DNA from: Gp6-AA40 sp035496255
GTDB lineage: Bacteria; Acidobacteriota; Vicinamibacteria; Vicinamibacterales; UBA2999
Direction of reading: 5' to 3'
NCBI GenBank assembly: GCA_035496255.1
Contig: DATJEU010000068.1
Location: 25,568 to 89,567 of the forward strand
Length of the DNA stretch: 64,000 nucleotides
Positions 9,304 through 17,775 of this stretch are shown here, in pieces. The notes beneath the pieces were generated by a model. That model did no database searches and was not told the DNA's origin. It saw only the letters and a program-made list of their open reading frames with translations. Position 1 is the first letter of the stretch. Each line of letters opens with the position of its first letter. Both the position numbers and the translations under genes were made by a program.

Positions 9304-11124
9304 TCAGCGCGACAGCGCGCGCACCGCGTCGGCGTGGCCGAGACGACGCGCCTGCTGCAATGGCGTGCGCCCGTCGTCGTTCTTGATCCCGGGATTGGCG
9401 CCTGCGGCGAGCAGCGCCTTCAGCGTCCGCTGATCGCCCTGATCCACGGTTGCCGCGTACATCAGCGGCGTATACCCGGCATCATCGAGTGCGTTGATCG
9501 GCACGCCGGCGTTGGCGAGCAGCGGGATGATCGTGTCGCGGTTCGTGATTGCCGCCCAATGGAGCAGGTTCACGCCGGTTCCGTCGACGCCAGTGACGTC
9601 GCCACCAGCACTGATCAGCGTGGCGACGACGTCGTGATGGCCGAAGGTGATCGCCTCGGATATGGCCTGGCCCGACGGCTTCGCGCCATGCTTGAGGAGA
9701 ACCGCCACCGTGTCCGGGTCGCCGGCGAGCGAAGCCGCGACGATCGGGGAATGTCGAACCCGGACGCCTTCGGGCGGCTGCGCATCCGCGCCGGCGTCGA
9801 GCAGCGCAGCGACCGATGCGGCGGTGCCGACGTGCGTGGCGGCGATCGTCAAGGCGTCCATGCCGCTCCTGCCGCGCGCGTGCACGTCCGCGCCGTGCGC
9901 GATCAGCAGGCGCGTCGTGTCAGCGTCCAGTGCCGAGGCCATCAACACCGTCGTGCCTGCCGCAGTCTTGCTGTTCGGATCGAGACCCCCGGCGAGCGCC
10001 GTCGCCATCTCCTTCGCGCTGCCAAAGAGTGCCGCGCGCAACCAGCCTGGCGCGGTCGCAGTCCCAGGTGCCGCCGGAGCGATCGTCGCTGGCGTTTCCG
10101 GAAGCGATGACAACAACGCCATCACGGCCCAGCAGGTGCCGGCGTACGAGAGGAATTCGTCCTTCGCGTACGGGAAGCCGGTGTGAAAGTACGGCGGGCT
10201 GATGTCCGCCGGCGAGATCATGCGCGTGCGGACGTGCCAGGTGCCGTCGGCGGCCTGCGTCGTGATCAGGAAGCGCGCGCCGCGCTGCCATTCTGGCGTG
10301 GCTGTGGCCACGCCCGCCGCACGCAGCGCGTACAGCGCTTCACCGGTCGAATACGCGTCCGCCGCGTAGCCGGGCAACTGTGACCAGCCGCCCGCAGGCT
10401 GCTGCATCGAGAGCAGTGTTCGCGCGGCGGAAGCAATCGTCTCCGCCGGCGCGCCGGCCCAAATCAATCCGAGCAGCCGGAAGGTGGCATCCTCCGTCGA
10501 GTTCGGCCACGTCGTGGTCAACCATGTCGCTGCTCTGCGCAGCACCGCGTCACGTTCGCCGACAAGCTCGGGCGGCATGTACGTGGCGATCGCGCGGACA
10601 GCCGTCGCGGTCGCTGTGAACTCGCTGCTGGAATGGGGCGGCCGGAAATCGGATGTCATCCATCGCCCATCGGGACGCTGCCAGTGTGCGAGCCGCCGCG
10701 CAATGACTGCCGTGGTCAGATCAGCGGGCATGCCGGCGGCGTGCGCGGACATCAGCAACAGGCTCTCGTTTGGAGTCGGGTCCGACACTCCAGCGGCCTG
10801 AATGGCGTCGTCAATAGACGTAGCGCTGCGGAGCTCGCGAAATGTCTTCGTCTCGACCGCGTCGAGCACCGCCGGATCGATTCTGATGCCACGCTGGTCA
10901 GCCAGCCGCAGCGTCATCACCGACAGCGCGTTATGGTGGCAGGAGAAGCAGGACTGCTTCCTGACGAACGTCTGCGCGGACTTCTGCAGGATCGGCAGCA
11001 CCCGGACGACTGCCGCTCGCGCCTGCTGTTCCGATGCGTGTGCAGGCTGCGCCATGGCGACGGCGGTCAGCAGGAAGGCAATGAAACGCACCCGGTCAAT
11101 ATATCGCCTCTCGAACGGTGCCAT
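9304..11124 (-). CDS. Secreted CxxCH / prenyltransferase-like / ankyrin repeat fusion protein
   Basis: The 606-aa product has a signal peptide (about residues 1-30, ending AQPAHA) and a single CxxCH motif, C59-FSC-H63, followed by another His. Residues about 110-360 form an alpha/alpha barrel-like region with repeats resembling squalene-hopene cyclase/prenyltransferase modules (WQRPDGRWM, QQPAGGWSQL, QAADGTWHV). A C-terminal half of about six ankyrin repeats follows (TTVLMASALDADTTRLLIAHGADVHAR, and so on). CxxCH in an exported protein suggests covalent c-type haem. ATG 11124 was chosen because upstream codons belong to the palindrome at 11131-11219. Function unknown; a redox or haem-bearing scaffold is conceivable. 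Confidence 0.8.
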   Translation of the reverse strand: MAPFERRYIDRVRFIAFLLTAVAMAQPAHASEQQARAAVVRVLPILQKSAQTFVRKQSCFSCHHNALSVMTLRLADQRGIRIDPAVLDAVETKTFRELRSATSIDDAIQAAGVSDPTPNESLLLMSAHAAGMPADLTTAVIARRLAHWQRPDGRWMTSDFRPPHSSSEFTATATAVRAIATYMPPELVGERDAVLRRAATWLTTTWPNSTEDATFRLLGLIWAGAPAETIASAARTLLSMQQPAGGWSQLPGYAADAYSTGEALYALRAAGVATATPEWQRGARFLITTQAADGTWHVRTRMISPADISPPYFHTGFPYAKDEFLSYAGTCWAVMALLSSLPETPATIAPAAPGTATAPGWLRAALFGSAKEMATALAGGLDPNSKTAAGTTVLMASALDADTTRLLIAHGADVHARGRSGMDALTIAATHVGTAASVAALLDAGADAQPPEGVRVRHSPIVAASLAGDPDTVAVLLKHGAKPSGQAISEAITFGHHDVVATLISAGGDVTGVDGTGVNLLHWAAITNRDTIIPLLANAGVPINALDDAGYTPLMYAATVDQGDQRTLKALLAAGANPGIKNDDGRTPLQQARRLGHADAVRALSR

Positions 11125-11130
11125 GTCTGA

Positions 11131-11219
11131 CTCGTAGGGGCGGGGCTTCAACCCCGCCCCCGAGCGTGGTGAATGACCGGCCTTCCGGCCGCGAGCGGGT
11201 CTGAAGACCCGCCCCTACA
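11131..11219. repeat. Cluster of three GC-rich palindromes
   Basis: Three perfect hairpins sit in tandem. GGGGCGGGG (11137-11145) pairs with CCCCGCCCC (11152-11160) over the loop CTTCAA. GGCC TTCC GGCC lies at 11179-11190. GCGGGTCT pairs with AGACCCGC (11195-11212) over a 2-nt loop. The block fills the gap between the GH15 gene and the ankyrin protein and its first codons could be read as an N-terminal extension of the latter. No U-tract follows, so it is more like a REP/MITE-type palindrome than a standard terminator. Confidence 0.7.
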
Positions 11220-11230
11220 GGAATCCGCCC

Positions 11231-13021
11231 CTATGCCGAGCGCTGGTGGGCGGGTTTCTCGGCGCGCGCCAGGTTGTGGGCCGTCGTGACGAGCGCGATG
11301 TGGGAAAACGCCTGCGGGAAGTTGCCGACGAGACAGCGGCGGCCGACGTCGTACTCCTCTGACAGCAGGCCGAGGTCGGTTCGAAGCGACAACAGCCGCT
11401 CGAACAGCCGGCGTGCTTCATCGAGCCGTCCGGTGAGGGCGTACGCGTCGGCGAGCCAGAAGGTGCACGCGAGGAACGCGCCCTCGCCCGGCGGCAGCCC
11501 GTCATTGGCCTTCTCGGTCCGATAGCGAAGCACGAAGTCGTCGGTCATGAGCTCGCGTTCGATCGCCGCGATGGTGCCGCAAATCCGTGGATCGGAGGGC
11601 GGCAGGAAGCCGGTCGTCGGGAGCAGCAGCAGACTCGCATCGAGTTCCTTCGATCCATACGCCTGCACGAACGTCCCGCGCCGCGCGTCGTAGCCGTGCT
11701 CACAGACCTCGCGATGCACCTGCTCGCGAAGGGCCCGCCACCGCTCGAGCGGGCCGTCCATCTCCATCATTTCGGCGTTGCGGATGCCGCGGTCGAGCGC
11801 GACCCACGCCATCACCTTGGAGTAAGTGAAGTGGCGCGCGGGTCCGCGCACTTCCCACATGCCCTGGTCGGGCTGGTTCCAGATCGTCTCGAGATGCGTC
11901 AGCAGCGTCCGTTGAAACGCCCAGTCCTGTTCACGCGTCTGCAGTCCGCCCTCGCGCGACTGGTGCAGCGCGTCCATCACTTCGCCGAACACATCCAGTT
12001 GCAACTGGCCATGCGCGGCGTTGCCGACCCGCACGGGCAGTGATCCGGCGTACCCGGGCAGCGTCGACACTTCGAGTTCCGGCAGCCGGCGCTCGCCGGC
12101 GATGCCGTACATGATCTGCAACTGCGATGGCGCGCCGGCCGCGGCCCGCAGCAGCCAGTCACGCCAGGCCTTGGCTTCGTCGTAGTAGCCGGCGTTCATC
12201 AACGAGAGCAGCGTCAGCGTCGCATCGCGCAGCCAGCAGAACCGGTAATCCCAGTTGCGCGCTCCGCCGATCTGCTCGGGCAGCGACGTCGTCGGCGCTG
12301 CGACGATGCCGCCGGTCGGCGCATAGGTCAGTGCCTTCAAGGTGATCAGCGAGCGCGTGACCGCCTCGCCCCACTCGCCCTGCGATTTGCTCTTCTCCGC
12401 CCACTCGCTCCAGAACGTCTCGGTGCCTTCGAGCGACGCCTCGGGGTCGATCGGATCGGGGAGCGGCCCGTATGAGGGCGCATGCGTGAGGATGAAAGGG
12501 ACGGTCTCGCCGGCGGCGACCTCGAATTCGCAGACGGTGGTCATGTCCTTGCCGCGCATCGGCACCGGTGTGCGCAGGGCCACCATCTCCGGTCCTGCAA
12601 TCGCCCGGATCGTGCCGTCCTCGAGGCGATTGACCCACGGAATCGACAGGCCGTAGTCGAACCGGAGAATCAGCTCGGTACGCAGGCGAATGCGGCCGCG
12701 CCTGCCGCGCACCAGCCGCACGATGTCCGAGTTGCGGCCGCGTGGCGGCATGAAGTCGATCACGGTGGCCGCGCCGCCGGCGTCCTCCACGTCGGTTTCG
12801 AGGATCAGCGTGTTCCCGCGATAGCGTCGGCTGCGCCGCGCGCCGGTGTCGATCGGCTCGATCGTCCAGCGACCATGCTCCGGCTCGCCGAGCAGAGCAG
12901 CGAAGCAGGCGGCGGAATCGAACCGCGGCCAGCACAGCCAGTCGATCGAGCCGTTGCGCGACACCAGCGCTGCCGTTTCGCAGTCGCCGATCAATGCGTA
13001 ATCCTCGAGCGGTGCACTCAT
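11231..13021 (-). CDS. Glycoside hydrolase family 15 protein (glucoamylase/trehalase-like)
   Basis: The 596-aa protein has the bacterial GH15 layout: an N-terminal beta-sandwich (EDYALIGDCETAALVSRNGSIDWLCWPRFDS) and an (alpha/alpha)6 barrel. It shows the family motif RNWDYRFCWLRDATLTLL and a C-terminal SEEYDVGRRCLVGNFPQAFSHIAL that contains the expected second carboxylate. There is no signal peptide, so it is cytoplasmic and hydrolyses alpha-glucosidic bonds of trehalose or malto-oligosaccharides to release glucose. Its ATG overlaps the stop of the upstream glucose dehydrogenase by 4 bp. Together they would convert a disaccharide or glucan to gluconolactone. Confidence 0.9.
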   Translation of the reverse strand: MSAPLEDYALIGDCETAALVSRNGSIDWLCWPRFDSAACFAALLGEPEHGRWTIEPIDTGARRSRRYRGNTLILETDVEDAGGAATVIDFMPPRGRNSDIVRLVRGRRGRIRLRTELILRFDYGLSIPWVNRLEDGTIRAIAGPEMVALRTPVPMRGKDMTTVCEFEVAAGETVPFILTHAPSYGPLPDPIDPEASLEGTETFWSEWAEKSKSQGEWGEAVTRSLITLKALTYAPTGGIVAAPTTSLPEQIGGARNWDYRFCWLRDATLTLLSLMNAGYYDEAKAWRDWLLRAAAGAPSQLQIMYGIAGERRLPELEVSTLPGYAGSLPVRVGNAAHGQLQLDVFGEVMDALHQSREGGLQTREQDWAFQRTLLTHLETIWNQPDQGMWEVRGPARHFTYSKVMAWVALDRGIRNAEMMEMDGPLERWRALREQVHREVCEHGYDARRGTFVQAYGSKELDASLLLLPTTGFLPPSDPRICGTIAAIERELMTDDFVLRYRTEKANDGLPPGEGAFLACTFWLADAYALTGRLDEARRLFERLLSLRTDLGLLSEEYDVGRRCLVGNFPQAFSHIALVTTAHNLARAEKPAHQRSA

Positions 13022-14073
13022 GCCGCGTGAGCGAACTGGATAATCACTTTGACATCGTCCGGTTGTCGCGCCAGCGCGTCACGGAAGCCGGTGAGCGGCA
13101 CGCGTCGGGTGATCAGTCGCGCGAGCCAGGCGTGATCGGCGGCGGCCAGCGCCGCGGCGGCAAGGTCGTAGTGGCTGCGATTGGCGTTCACGGATCCAAA
13201 GACCGCGTCGTTCTCGAGCACCATGCGAGCGTTGACGACACCGAGATCGAGGTTGATCGTATGGCCGCCCGAGGAGACGCCGGCCAGACAGACGATACCG
13301 GAGGCACCGCTGCGCGTCACAACATCTGCAATCACCGGAGTGGCGCCGGTGCACTCGATGATGACGTCCGGACGCAGATCCCCGAGCACCGCGATGTCGC
13401 CGCCGTGATAGCGCGCGCCGATCGATCGGGCGAGATCGGGCTTGGGACCGCTGGTCACGCGATCGTAGACGTGCACCTCGAGGCCGCGCTGCCGGCCAAG
13501 CAGCGCCGCGAGCAGGCCAATCGGGCCCGCGCCGGTCACCAGCGCGACGCGCGGATGCCACGCCCTCGAGCGATGGCCGATCCGTTCGGCGTGGTCCCAC
13601 GCCTTGGCGACAACGCTGGTTGGCTCGAGCAACACACCGAGAACGCCCAGTGCCGGATCGACCCGCACCGCGAATTCCGGTTCGATCCGGATCTGCTCCG
13701 CGCCGTAGCCGTCGCGCTGTTTGATGCCGCGCTCGGTGTAGCGGCCGTTGCTGCACATGTCCCACTCACCGATCGCGCAGTACGGGCAGGGGACCGGATC
13801 GGGCCGCCTGACGATGCCGGCGATCAGGTCACCGGCGCTCAACCCCGAACCTTCGGGCGCCGAGATGACGCGCGCGATCGATTCGTGCCCGAGAATCAGC
13901 TCCTGCCTGCCTGGCGGAGCCCAACCGTAGTGGCCGTCGATGATTTCGATGTCCGTGCCGCACACGCCGACGGCCAGCGTCTGCGCGAGCACCGCACCGT
14001 CGCCGGCCGGTTCGTTGACGTCCACAAGCCGAACCGAGTTGGCCACTCCAGGCCGTGTGACGAGCGCGCGCAT
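13018..14073 (-). CDS. Glucose 1-dehydrogenase-like MDR oxidoreductase
   Basis: The 351-aa zinc-dependent medium-chain dehydrogenase has the catalytic zinc region GVCGTDIEIIDGHYG and GHES. A structural-zinc-like Cys cluster follows (PCPYCAIGEWDMCSNG). The Rossmann motif is VTGAGPIGLLAALLG. The sequence style (ALVTRPG..., GTDxEIxxG) matches archaeal-type glucose dehydrogenases (GlcDH_N/GlcDH_C), which oxidise D-glucose to gluconolactone with NAD(P)+. ATG 14073 starts at the conserved MRALVTRPG; longer frames upstream are non-homologous. It is translationally coupled to the GH15 glucosidase that would supply glucose, which supports this substrate. Galactose or another aldose is possible. Confidence 0.85.
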   Translation of the reverse strand: MRALVTRPGVANSVRLVDVNEPAGDGAVLAQTLAVGVCGTDIEIIDGHYGWAPPGRQELILGHESIARVISAPEGSGLSAGDLIAGIVRRPDPVPCPYCAIGEWDMCSNGRYTERGIKQRDGYGAEQIRIEPEFAVRVDPALGVLGVLLEPTSVVAKAWDHAERIGHRSRAWHPRVALVTGAGPIGLLAALLGRQRGLEVHVYDRVTSGPKPDLARSIGARYHGGDIAVLGDLRPDVIIECTGATPVIADVVTRSGASGIVCLAGVSSGGHTINLDLGVVNARMVLENDAVFGSVNANRSHYDLAAAALAAADHAWLARLITRRVPLTGFRDALARQPDDVKVIIQFAHAA

Positions 14074-14102
14074 GCGGCGGGTGCGTGCACGATCCGTGCG
14101 CG

Positions 14103-15113
14103 TCAGCCCATTTGATGAGGTGCAAAGACGCCCGATGTCGCCGCCCGCCGGCTGTTGACGGTGGCCAGCAGGCGGATCGGATCGCGTTCGTAACGCGCCA
14201 TGTCGAACAGGTTCCCGTGCTCGCGCGACGAGCAGTACTGAATGTAGAGACACAGACGATAGGTGCCGGGCTTCACGCGGCTGCCGAAGTGCAGGCATCG
14301 CGACGTGTCGACGAGCACGCCGCTTCCAGCCGGACCTTCGGCTGCCACGGCTTTCGCGAAGCCGTTCACGGCCTCCAGTTCGTTATCGAGATAGCGCGCC
14401 ATCGCCATGTCCGCATCGCCTCTCCGCCGCTGCTTGATTGCGTTGACGATGCGCGAGGTCTCCGGCGCCGGGATGAACGTGAAGGGGCCCTCGTCGGGAC
14501 CGACATCGCGCAGGTTGAGGAAGAGCTTGGCCTGGCGACGACCCTCGGGATCGAGATGATAGATCTGGCTCGAGATCGCTTCCTCGCCGCCGTGAGCAAT
14601 CGAATACAGCAGGTCAACGCGATTGAGATGGGGAATCGTGCCCAGATAGTTCGTGACCAGACTGAGGAGGGCGTCGGAGAGCGCGAAGTCCACCAGCGCA
14701 GGATTTGCTCTGAGATCGGAATTGGTCAGCACGCTGCGCATGAACGCCCATTTCTTCGCGTGGAGTTCGTGCGCCGGACCGGTTTCGAGCTGCCGCTGCT
14801 TCGCTTCGAAGAGCCGCACCGCCAGTGGAATGATCGCGTGCACCCCGGGCAGCATCGACGGTGTCACCATCGCGTACCCGCCGTCCCGAGTCATGCCCGT
14901 GTTCGGGTGCTCGCGGTTGTACTGCGACACCACGCTCCGGCGCTGCAGCGCGTCGCGCGGCGACGTGAGGAAGTCCGACACCGCGAGTGCCGCCCGGCCG
15001 GCGGATGTGTAGCGCGCACGATGGTAGGCGTGGCGGCGCACGCGGTTCGTGTTCTTCGAGGCGTGACGGAGCGTCCGCCGCACGACGTTCACGGAATACT
15101 GGATCAGGCTCAT
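14103..15113 (-). CDS. PhyH-like Fe(II)/2-oxoglutarate dioxygenase
   Basis: The 336-aa protein has a basic N-terminus. Its C-terminal half carries a double-stranded beta-helix dioxygenase pattern: SQIYHLDPEG (first His and Asp iron ligands), GPFTFIPAPE, and GVLVDTSRCLHFGSRVKPGTYR (distal His and the Arg that grips 2-oxoglutarate). This is typical of phytanoyl-CoA dioxygenase relatives that hydroxylate small molecules or glycans. It overlaps the upstream glycosyltransferase-like gene by 4 bp, so it probably modifies the same surface glycan or its lipid. The exact substrate is unknown. No signal peptide is seen. Confidence 0.75.
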   Translation of the reverse strand: MSLIQYSVNVVRRTLRHASKNTNRVRRHAYHRARYTSAGRAALAVSDFLTSPRDALQRRSVVSQYNREHPNTGMTRDGGYAMVTPSMLPGVHAIIPLAVRLFEAKQRQLETGPAHELHAKKWAFMRSVLTNSDLRANPALVDFALSDALLSLVTNYLGTIPHLNRVDLLYSIAHGGEEAISSQIYHLDPEGRRQAKLFLNLRDVGPDEGPFTFIPAPETSRIVNAIKQRRRGDADMAMARYLDNELEAVNGFAKAVAAEGPAGSGVLVDTSRCLHFGSRVKPGTYRLCLYIQYCSSREHGNLFDMARYERDPIRLLATVNSRRAATSGVFAPHQMG

Positions 15114-17761
15114 ACGAGTCGGGCTTTGGCCAGGTGTGCAATCGCTTCGTGTTGCGTGCCGAGTCCCGCGCGCAGCACGCCGAGATCGCTGACGTCGAGG
15201 ACGGTGAACGAGCCGGGTTGCACGCTCGCGAACGCGCGTTTCGCCACTTCCAGGTGACGCATCATCACGGGCTGCGCGTCCGAATAGAACGAGATCGATT
15301 TCACGCCGAGGAGCGGCGGCAGGTACGAGAATCCGCCGTGGGTCCCGACGAATGCCCGCGCGCGGGCAACGACCCTGGTCTGCACGTCGAGATTCGCCCG
15401 CGGCGACATCACGTGGTCCAGGCGATGCACCCGGTGACGGTTCGTGACCGGCACGTCGAGATGATCGTCGAGCGGAAGCGGCGGGTTCAGCACGACGACG
15501 TCGGTGTGTTCGCTCAGTGCGGCGACGAGCTCGCTGACGAACTGGCGATTGGCCTCGGTGTCGGGGAACGCCGCGTTGAAATGGAATCGTACCGCGACGA
15601 AGTCGTCAGGCAGCGCGCCCGCCAGGTCGCTGGTGTTGATGGCCGGCAGGCGTTGCCACCTGGTGAACTCGTCGACCAGCGCGATCGGCGAGCGGCTTTG
15701 CCAGAAGCTGTGGAACAGCCGGTACATCTGCATCGGGTGCAGGACGTCGGTCTGGCCCAGCCGCAGCGTCTGCCGCGTCAGCTTGATCGTCTCCCGATCG
15801 AACTCGGTCATCGTCCGCGGCTTCGTCCGGCCGTCGGTGATGCGCTGTTCGCTTTTCTCGCGGAACTGTTCCGGCGTGAGGTGATCGAACAGGTCGAGGT
15901 ACCGGCGGCCAAGATCGCCATACCAGAGGCCGGCGCCGCCGCGTGAGACGATCACGAGACGCGAGGGATCGATCTGTCGCGTCGTCTGCACCCAGCGTAC
16001 GAAGGGGATCCAGTAGAGAAGCTCGTAGCCAACCTCGCTGACCCAGGGCCCGACGATGATCGGTCGATCGTGACGCGCGATGCGCGCGCTGATGCGGCGA
16101 ACCGCCACGGCTTCCTCGGTCGGCGCATTCGCGGCCGAGAGACGCGCGATGGCGTGCGGCAGCAGGTGCTCCTTGACCACCGTGCGCACGGCGCGCAACC
16201 GGAAGAGACCGTCGGCGATCACCATCAACAGCTTGACGAAGCTGCCGGCGACGGTGACCGGCCGCAGTTGCCGTCGCCGTTTTCGCGTGAACCGGCCGAA
16301 CCGCCGTGCCACCACCATCAGTCCGCCGACTGGAATGAGCAGCGCGCGAACCACGTAGGAGGTGAGCGACAAGCGGCGCGGCGCCGGCGCCGGAGTGGTC
16401 GCGAAACGTTCGATGTCGTCGACGAACCGGGGCGTGGCGGCGACGTCGAGGCCGAACGGCCGCGTAAACGCGCGGACGAACCCCTGCACCCGCGCCGCCG
16501 TTCCTGGCGGGTCATCCAGTGCCTCGGCCAGCTGCCGCACGTGGGTATCGAAGTCGTCGGCCACTCGGAGCAGGCCTCCTCCCTCTGTCGTCAGGTAGCG
16601 GAAGTGCAGCGTGCCTTCCTGCGAGTGACGGTACGCCGGCGTGCGGATCGAGAACACCGGCCGGCCGGCGATGCCGCATTCGATCTGCGCGCTGGTGTTG
16701 ATGCCGACGGCCGCGGCGGCGTGGTACATCGAGTCGTAGAAATCGTTCTTCGACTCCGCGTCAACCGGACTGGCGCCGCCGCGCGGCCACACCGCGACGT
16801 CGTGCAGCGTCTGCGCGTCGAAGCGATGCCATGGTTGCCGGTTCTCCGGGTGCGGACGAATCAGAATGCCAGCCGTGCGCACGCGCGGATCCGGCGCCGA
16901 GCGGATCGCCGCAATCCACTGTTCGATGAACCCGACCTCGTCGGGCGCGATGAATGGCGACGAACAGAGATACAGCAGGATCGGTGTTGCCGGGTCGAGA
17001 CCGACGCGCGCGCAGAACGCGTCGCGCGTGCGGCTCGGCGTGCGCGCGAACCACTGGTCGTAGGCCATCGCGCCGGTGATGATCACGTTCTCAGGCCGCA
17101 CGCCGTGCAGTTCGACGGCCTCGCGCTTCTGCGCCTCGTTCCAGACGAACACCTTGTCCGGCTGCACGCGGATCAACCCTTTGTTGGTCAGGTTGTCCCA
17201 GCTCAAAACCGGCAGGGCGCAGCGGATGCCGAGGCGCCGGGCGGCCTTGACGTAATCAACTTGATCGGAACCGATGTCGACGAGCGGCGTCACCAGCAGC
17301 ACGTCGGGGCGCTGGGTTGTGACCAGATCCAGGCAGCCGCGATCGATCGGGACGGCGCGCTCGACGCCCAGCAGCGCCGTTGTCAGCAGACGATGTCCCG
17401 TGCGCGTTCGGAACAGCGGCCGCTCCGCGAGCCAGCACATGAACGCTGGCGCCTTGGAACGGGCACGTGCGGTGAGGCTGGTGACGCCCTCGTACTCAGG
17501 CGTCAGGTAGCGCAGGTAGTCGATGCTGTAACGCGCGCCGCGCGCCAGGCCGAGCCAGAACCGCCAGGGCATCTTGCGCTCGATTTCGCCGGCGGTGATG
17601 CGCGGATCCGACGTCAGCTCCCGCAGCAGGCGCGTGTCGCCTTCCTTGTCCTGCTTGGCGAAGACGAGATGAACACAATGATTCCGCTGCGCCAGCTCGC
17701 GGAGCGTCGAGGCGAAGTTCCGCAACGCACCGGTGTGGCGCATCGAAAACAGGATTCGCAT
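15110..17761 (-). CDS. Two-module glycosyltransferase-like protein
   Basis: The 883-aa protein starts at MRILFSMRHTGALRNF; a longer frame only mirrors dapE. The N-terminal module (about 1-420) looks like a GT-B/CDP-glycerol transferase-type fold: PVLSWDNLTNKG, VIITGAMAYDQWF, ILLYLCSSPF, GILIRPHPENRQPW and NTSAQIECGIAGRPVFSI. After a basic linker, a second module (about 530-883) has IIVGPWVSEVGYELLYWIPFVRW and ends with ARAFVGTHGGFSYLPPLLGVKSISFYSD, recalling the nucleotide-sugar binding end of fucosyltransferase-like enzymes. It probably makes a cell-surface polysaccharide together with the PhyH-like gene. Specificity is unknown. Confidence 0.72.
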   Translation of the reverse strand: MRILFSMRHTGALRNFASTLRELAQRNHCVHLVFAKQDKEGDTRLLRELTSDPRITAGEIERKMPWRFWLGLARGARYSIDYLRYLTPEYEGVTSLTARARSKAPAFMCWLAERPLFRTRTGHRLLTTALLGVERAVPIDRGCLDLVTTQRPDVLLVTPLVDIGSDQVDYVKAARRLGIRCALPVLSWDNLTNKGLIRVQPDKVFVWNEAQKREAVELHGVRPENVIITGAMAYDQWFARTPSRTRDAFCARVGLDPATPILLYLCSSPFIAPDEVGFIEQWIAAIRSAPDPRVRTAGILIRPHPENRQPWHRFDAQTLHDVAVWPRGGASPVDAESKNDFYDSMYHAAAAVGINTSAQIECGIAGRPVFSIRTPAYRHSQEGTLHFRYLTTEGGGLLRVADDFDTHVRQLAEALDDPPGTAARVQGFVRAFTRPFGLDVAATPRFVDDIERFATTPAPAPRRLSLTSYVVRALLIPVGGLMVVARRFGRFTRKRRRQLRPVTVAGSFVKLLMVIADGLFRLRAVRTVVKEHLLPHAIARLSAANAPTEEAVAVRRISARIARHDRPIIVGPWVSEVGYELLYWIPFVRWVQTTRQIDPSRLVIVSRGGAGLWYGDLGRRYLDLFDHLTPEQFREKSEQRITDGRTKPRTMTEFDRETIKLTRQTLRLGQTDVLHPMQMYRLFHSFWQSRSPIALVDEFTRWQRLPAINTSDLAGALPDDFVAVRFHFNAAFPDTEANRQFVSELVAALSEHTDVVVLNPPLPLDDHLDVPVTNRHRVHRLDHVMSPRANLDVQTRVVARARAFVGTHGGFSYLPPLLGVKSISFYSDAQPVMMRHLEVAKRAFASVQPGSFTVLDVSDLGVLRAGLGTQHEAIAHLAKARLV

Positions 17762-17775
17762 GCGGTTGTTACATC

